Shown here piece after piece: positions 61,901 through 64,000 of a stretch of DNA of 64,000 nucleotides. A model generated the notes under the pieces. The model saw only the letters and a list, made by a program, of their open reading frames with translations, did not search any database and was not told the DNA's origin. Position 1 is the stretch's first letter, and each line of letters starts with the position of its first letter. The position numbers and the translations under genes were made by a program. The stretch is taken from NCBI GenBank assembly GCA_964035545.1, contig OZ037773.1, positions 6,694,251-6,758,250 on the forward strand, read 5' to 3'. This DNA is from Bugula neritina (lineage: Eukaryota; Bryozoa; Gymnolaemata; Cheilostomatida; Bugulidae).

Positions 61901-63654
61901 CATTCTACTCTCGTATCCTCAATATACAATGCACTGCTCATGGTGGAGTTATCAGTCCTTGTTTATTTGTTGCCTTTTCATTTTTCTAATAATTGAATAG
62001 TTTGTTGTTGTTCACTGATCAGTGTGGTTACATAAGGCTTTTAGCTACACAATTGGGTAAGTTCAAATATTTTTGGAATGACTCGCAAATGTATTTATTA
62101 CTTTGAGGTGTTTTTCTGTAAACATGTTTTCATATATATTTTGGCTACTCTTCAACACTTGATTATAAATGGCACGCTGCCTCCATGATGAGTTACTACT
62201 CAGTCATAATGATTAAATGTTTTTTAATTAAAAAGAAGTATTTTTTGGTAAATTTTAAATGTTTAAAGATTTTAGGCAATAAAAACTAGTAAGATATTTT
62301 GAAGACTTTTAAAGTTTTTTTTTTAATTTTCATTCAAAATGCAGTCAACTAGGTATGTGGTTTTGTCATTTATAACTTTAGTAAGAAGTTAAAAAAATTT
62401 CCAATGTTTTTTATCAAGCTTCAATTGCTCACTTCTTGTTTGCCTTGACGTTTGTGTCAGATCTTGTGTTGGTGACATGTTCCGACAGATCCATACAGGT
62501 GCTTGATATGAACAAGTCTACTCAATCTATTATTAGTCAGGACTGTCACAGCAAACCTGCACACCACATTACTCAAAATGAGGTGACAATTCTTAATTTC
62601 TTCTACTTCTTCATCTACACATAAACAAGAAAACATGTCTTTCAAAAAGTTACCTGCATAAAGGAGATTTTAAATATTTTTTGTTATAAAATAGTAAAAT
62701 GCATGCTATCTAACATTTAAAATTAATATAGTATAATGTTACATAAGCATGGTTATTAAATAAAAAAAGTAGTATGATATAACGCTCATATATCAAATAA
62801 AAACCATAGAATATGCTGTTTTATATGTCAATAATCTTTGAGCTGTTACTCTACTATAATAACTGCTAAATTTACGCATTGCTACTTTTTGTGACCATTT
62901 CAAGCAGCAATTGCTTTGCAAATAGAGAAACTTGAGACACTGTCAGAGTTTCCCGCTCCTGCTTATTTTGTGCATTGCCATTCACTAATCAGCAACTGCT
63001 ACCAAATCTATTGCAGGGGAGTTTATACAGCACTCTGCCTTACTCAACTTATGACCTTTTCTTGACCGCTGCGGTTGGCGATGGCTTGAAGTTGTGGGAT
63101 CTCAGAACTCAAAGGTAATAAAAGAAGACTTTTGTCTTAAAACTTGCGTACATTTTATTAACGTTAACTATATAAATTTAACTGTTTTAATGTAAGACAT
63201 TCAGAGTTATCTACCCATAGGTTTCACAAATAGTTTAAATATCAAGGCTTGCCAGGAAAAAAAGTGCATGTGTTGGATGAGTTCTTTTAAAGCAATTTGC
63301 ACCAAAGTTTTCAACTACCCTTATTTTTGTCATAAATCTGGGAAAAACTTAAATATTTTTTTAAATTCGATAAGCTCTTCTAATCTGCTTTTTGCTGCCA
63401 TTTGCTGAATTTGGTTGTTTTTCAATCAGCTGATACTTGCAGACGTAGCTGTTTACTGACATTGACCCTTCTGACCTCTAGATTACTAATCAAATGTCAT
63501 GAGGTGGTCCTTCTATTTGTTTTATAATGTTGCTTCTTCCTATATGTTTAGCTGCGTTCGAAAGTTTAATCTTCACACTAGCAAAGCCTTTCCCTGCACG
63601 TGTGAGTTTTCCCCTGACGGAAAGTACATTGCAACTGGCTCAGAAGACAACTCC
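46927..63654 (+). CDS. WDR27: WDR27, WD-repeat protein 27 (3' end outside window)
   Basis: A multi-WD40 beta-propeller protein whose cellular role is poorly defined; propellers usually act as scaffolds. Exons: 46927-47112, 47260-47404, 48189-48316, 48735-48848, 49375-49497, 49996-50082, 56225-56337, 56726-56829, 57675-57867, 58269-58451, 58990-59154, 59309-59418, 60368-60546, 61061-61188, 61815-61912, 62461-62582, 63017-63114, 63552-63654. All are in phase (2,379 nt, 793 codons); human WDR27 is about 830 residues, so little is missing. WDR27-like landmarks: LEGHRDAPTCLSFSH...DYVIKWN, LRGHTDTVTCAAFCP, GHSGVVHSCNWSYSGHLLLT, AQFFYLDKFILAA, LTAAVGDGLKLWDLR, CEFSPDGKYIATGSEDNS. The middle (exons 10-11) is a Lys-rich linker between two propeller halves. 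The start ATG at 46927 opens an uninterrupted first exon. Intron 6 (6.1 kb) holds an antisense gene. Confidence 0.95.
47586..47748. repeat. Degenerate ATGTTGCAGTTACTAATATTAGTA repeat in WDR27 intron 2
   Basis: Four to five imperfect units carrying TTGCAG, with interspersed TATTATTATTAT. Each unit holds a potential AG acceptor, but no matching exon follows in phase. Confidence 0.75.
48447..48625 (-). mobile_element. tRNA-derived SINE, copy D (5' truncated)
   Basis: Carries the tail (ACTATAAACTTGCGTAAGT on the minus strand) and body but loses the tRNA head after the AAGTTATGAGTT segment. In WDR27 intron 3. Confidence 0.88.
48880..49312. repeat. (AGT)n microsatellite with 18-bp sub-array in WDR27 intron 4
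   Basis: A roughly 430-bp AGT/GGT-rich tract starting about 30 bp after the exon 4 donor. Between 49141 and 49250 it becomes a regular 18-bp array (GACAGTACTAGTAGTAGT, about six copies). The Ser/Gly- and Val-rich frames are artefacts. It is the same trinucleotide family as the MUS81 intron 12 repeat. Confidence 0.95.
50083..51760. other. First part of WDR27 intron 6
   Basis: AT-rich intron sequence between WDR27 exon 6 and the 3' end of the nested antisense gene. It contains the short MITE copy at 51553-51617. No further exon was found on either strand. A poly(A) signal for the antisense gene is expected here but cannot be chosen among several weak candidates. Confidence 0.6.
51553..51617. 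mobile_element. Short internally deleted MITE copy
   Basis: Consists almost only of two termini: AGTTGCCTTTATACCTTCAC followed by GATTTTCGGTC, and TTTTTTCAACAGAGGTATAA followed by ACGCAACT. These match, in the opposite orientation, the two ends of the element at 59610-60064. It lies about 150 bp beyond the stop of the antisense caspase gene. Confidence 0.8.
51761..55796 (-). CDS. Ankyrin-repeat caspase with long intersubunit insert
   Basis: Two exons, 55796-54063 (578 codons) and 52813-51761, joined in phase 0 at GTAAGA...TTTTAG, give 928 residues. Residues about 40-400 hold five or six ankyrin-like units (DNNVLHAAAKYHNEDILTLL, GNNALQVAVEAKARNEIDIL, GKSSIFQACEKGLYELAGKL). About 460-590 is caspase p20-like: PLAVIFYNKFSG, FLCIMAHGEAGKIYG (catalytic H540) and, just over the splice junction, VIVMEVCQQ (catalytic C585; QACRG-type in classical caspases). 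About 755-830 resembles p10: PNTELLMTTIQGRKSYSP, then MNASI and QKPIILP. Between lies a beta-rich charged insert of about 165 residues, far longer than usual. The tail is an acidic GSEESDGSEEGQ repeat. A TTTTTTTTAG just before the ATG suggests a 5' untranslated intron. It is nested antisense in WDR27 intron 6. Both catalytic residues are kept, so activity is plausible. Role in death or immunity is inferred. Confidence 0.85.
51815..52013 (-). repeat. 18-bp coding tandem repeats, acidic tail of the caspase
   Basis: About ten 18-bp units built from GGGAGTGAGGAAAGTGAT and GGGAGTGAGGAAGGTCAA on the minus strand. They encode GSEESD and GSEEGQ, with EEREES variants. Near-identity between copies suggests recent expansion. 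Confidence 0.92.
55797..56224. promoter_or_regulatory. Upstream region of the antisense caspase, within WDR27 intron 6
   Basis: About 430 bp separate the caspase start codon from WDR27 exon 7. The caspase promoter, and probably a 5' untranslated exon, must lie here or overlap WDR27 exons. No core promoter motif can be called with confidence. Confidence 0.35.
58613..58824 (-). mobile_element. tRNA-derived SINE, copy E (WDR27 intron 10)
   Basis: A full copy on the minus strand from head GGAGCAGCCGTGGTCTAGGG to tail GACTATAAACTTGCGTGAGT. It is flanked by a near-perfect target-site duplication, TACTACATATTATAATATA, at 58596 and 58827. Confidence 0.95.
59610..60064. mobile_element. Non-autonomous DNA transposon (MITE-like)
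   Basis: About 455 bp bounded by terminal inverted repeats GTAAAGTTGCGTTTATACCT (59610-59629) and AGGTATAAACGCAACTTTAC (60045-60064), which are exact complements. No transposase frame inside. The 63-aa frame within it is a shadow. The target-site duplication is not clear. Lies in WDR27 intron 12. Confidence 0.85.
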
Positions 63655-63688
63655 GTAAGTACAATACAATAGAATATATTCTCAATAT

Positions 63689-63902
63689 GTACTCACGCAA
63701 GTTTATAGTCACCATCCCCGTGAGAAACCCCTGATGGAAAGGGTTTTTGTTAAAGCGGGCTAAGGACTTATTCAGATGAGGCACAGGAGTAATTATGACT
63801 GGATGCTCTTTCTAACATCACCAATGGCCTTTGTTTGGGCTCAAACTTATAACTTCGTGCTTACTAGGCAAATGCTCTAACCCCTAGGCCACGGCTGCTC
63901 CC
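63689..63902 (-). mobile_element. tRNA-derived SINE, copy F (WDR27 intron 18)
   Basis: A full minus-strand copy with the same head, body and GACTATAAACTTGCGTGAGT tail. It is flanked by AGAATATATTCTCAATA (63671) and AGAATATATTTTCAATA (63904), a target-site duplication with one mismatch. Confidence 0.95.
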
Positions 63903-64000
63903 TAGAATATATTTTCAATAATATACTATACTATTTAGTTTATAATATGGCAAGTTTTCTAGATTGTTCTTCTGGCTTAGAGATAGATACAAGTACATAC

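Overview
This is a window of a eukaryotic, animal nuclear genome. It is AT-rich, every recognisable gene is split by many short GT-AG introns, and there are tRNA-derived SINEs, a MITE-like element and many microsatellites. There are no operons, Shine-Dalgarno sites or other prokaryotic features. The proteins (MUS81, PPIP5K, WDR27, a caspase) are metazoan in style. An invertebrate is likely, but the phylum cannot be fixed from the sequence alone.

Layout. (1) 1-2340: mostly non-coding, with one unidentified plus-strand exon candidate at the left edge. (2) 2341-8660, minus: MUS81, 13 exons in consistent phase; the last exon is not certain. (3) 8661-10109: divergent spacer between MUS81 and the next gene. 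(4) 10110 to 14202 or 14672, plus: an unnamed PH-domain-like protein with a Pro/Gln tail. Its downstream Tyr/Gly/Asp repeat ORF is one reading frame out of register with the spliced product. (5) 14673-16730: convergent spacer with a tRNA-like sequence. (6) 16731-44136, minus: complete PPIP5K (VIP1-type inositol pyrophosphate kinase/phosphatase); 31 exons join in phase to 1,273 residues. (7) 44137-46926: divergent spacer between PPIP5K and WDR27. (8) 46927 to the right edge, plus: WDR27; 18 exons give 793 codons and the 3' end lies outside the window. (9) 51761-55796, minus: a two-exon gene nested antisense in WDR27 intron 6. It encodes ankyrin-like repeats fused to a caspase domain with both catalytic residues, a roughly 165-residue insert between the p20-like and p10-like parts, and an acidic repeat tail.

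The most interesting object is the ankyrin-caspase. Ankyrin repeats usually mediate recognition, and caspases execute or signal in cell death and innate immunity, so one polypeptide could couple sensing to proteolysis; that role is inferred. A second theme is that at least four exons, in two genes, have tandem duplications spanning their 5' splice donor. In MUS81 this has created a possible in-frame 36-nt cassette exon. The main housekeeping genes are otherwise functionally unrelated: DNA repair, inositol pyrophosphate signalling and a WD40 scaffold.
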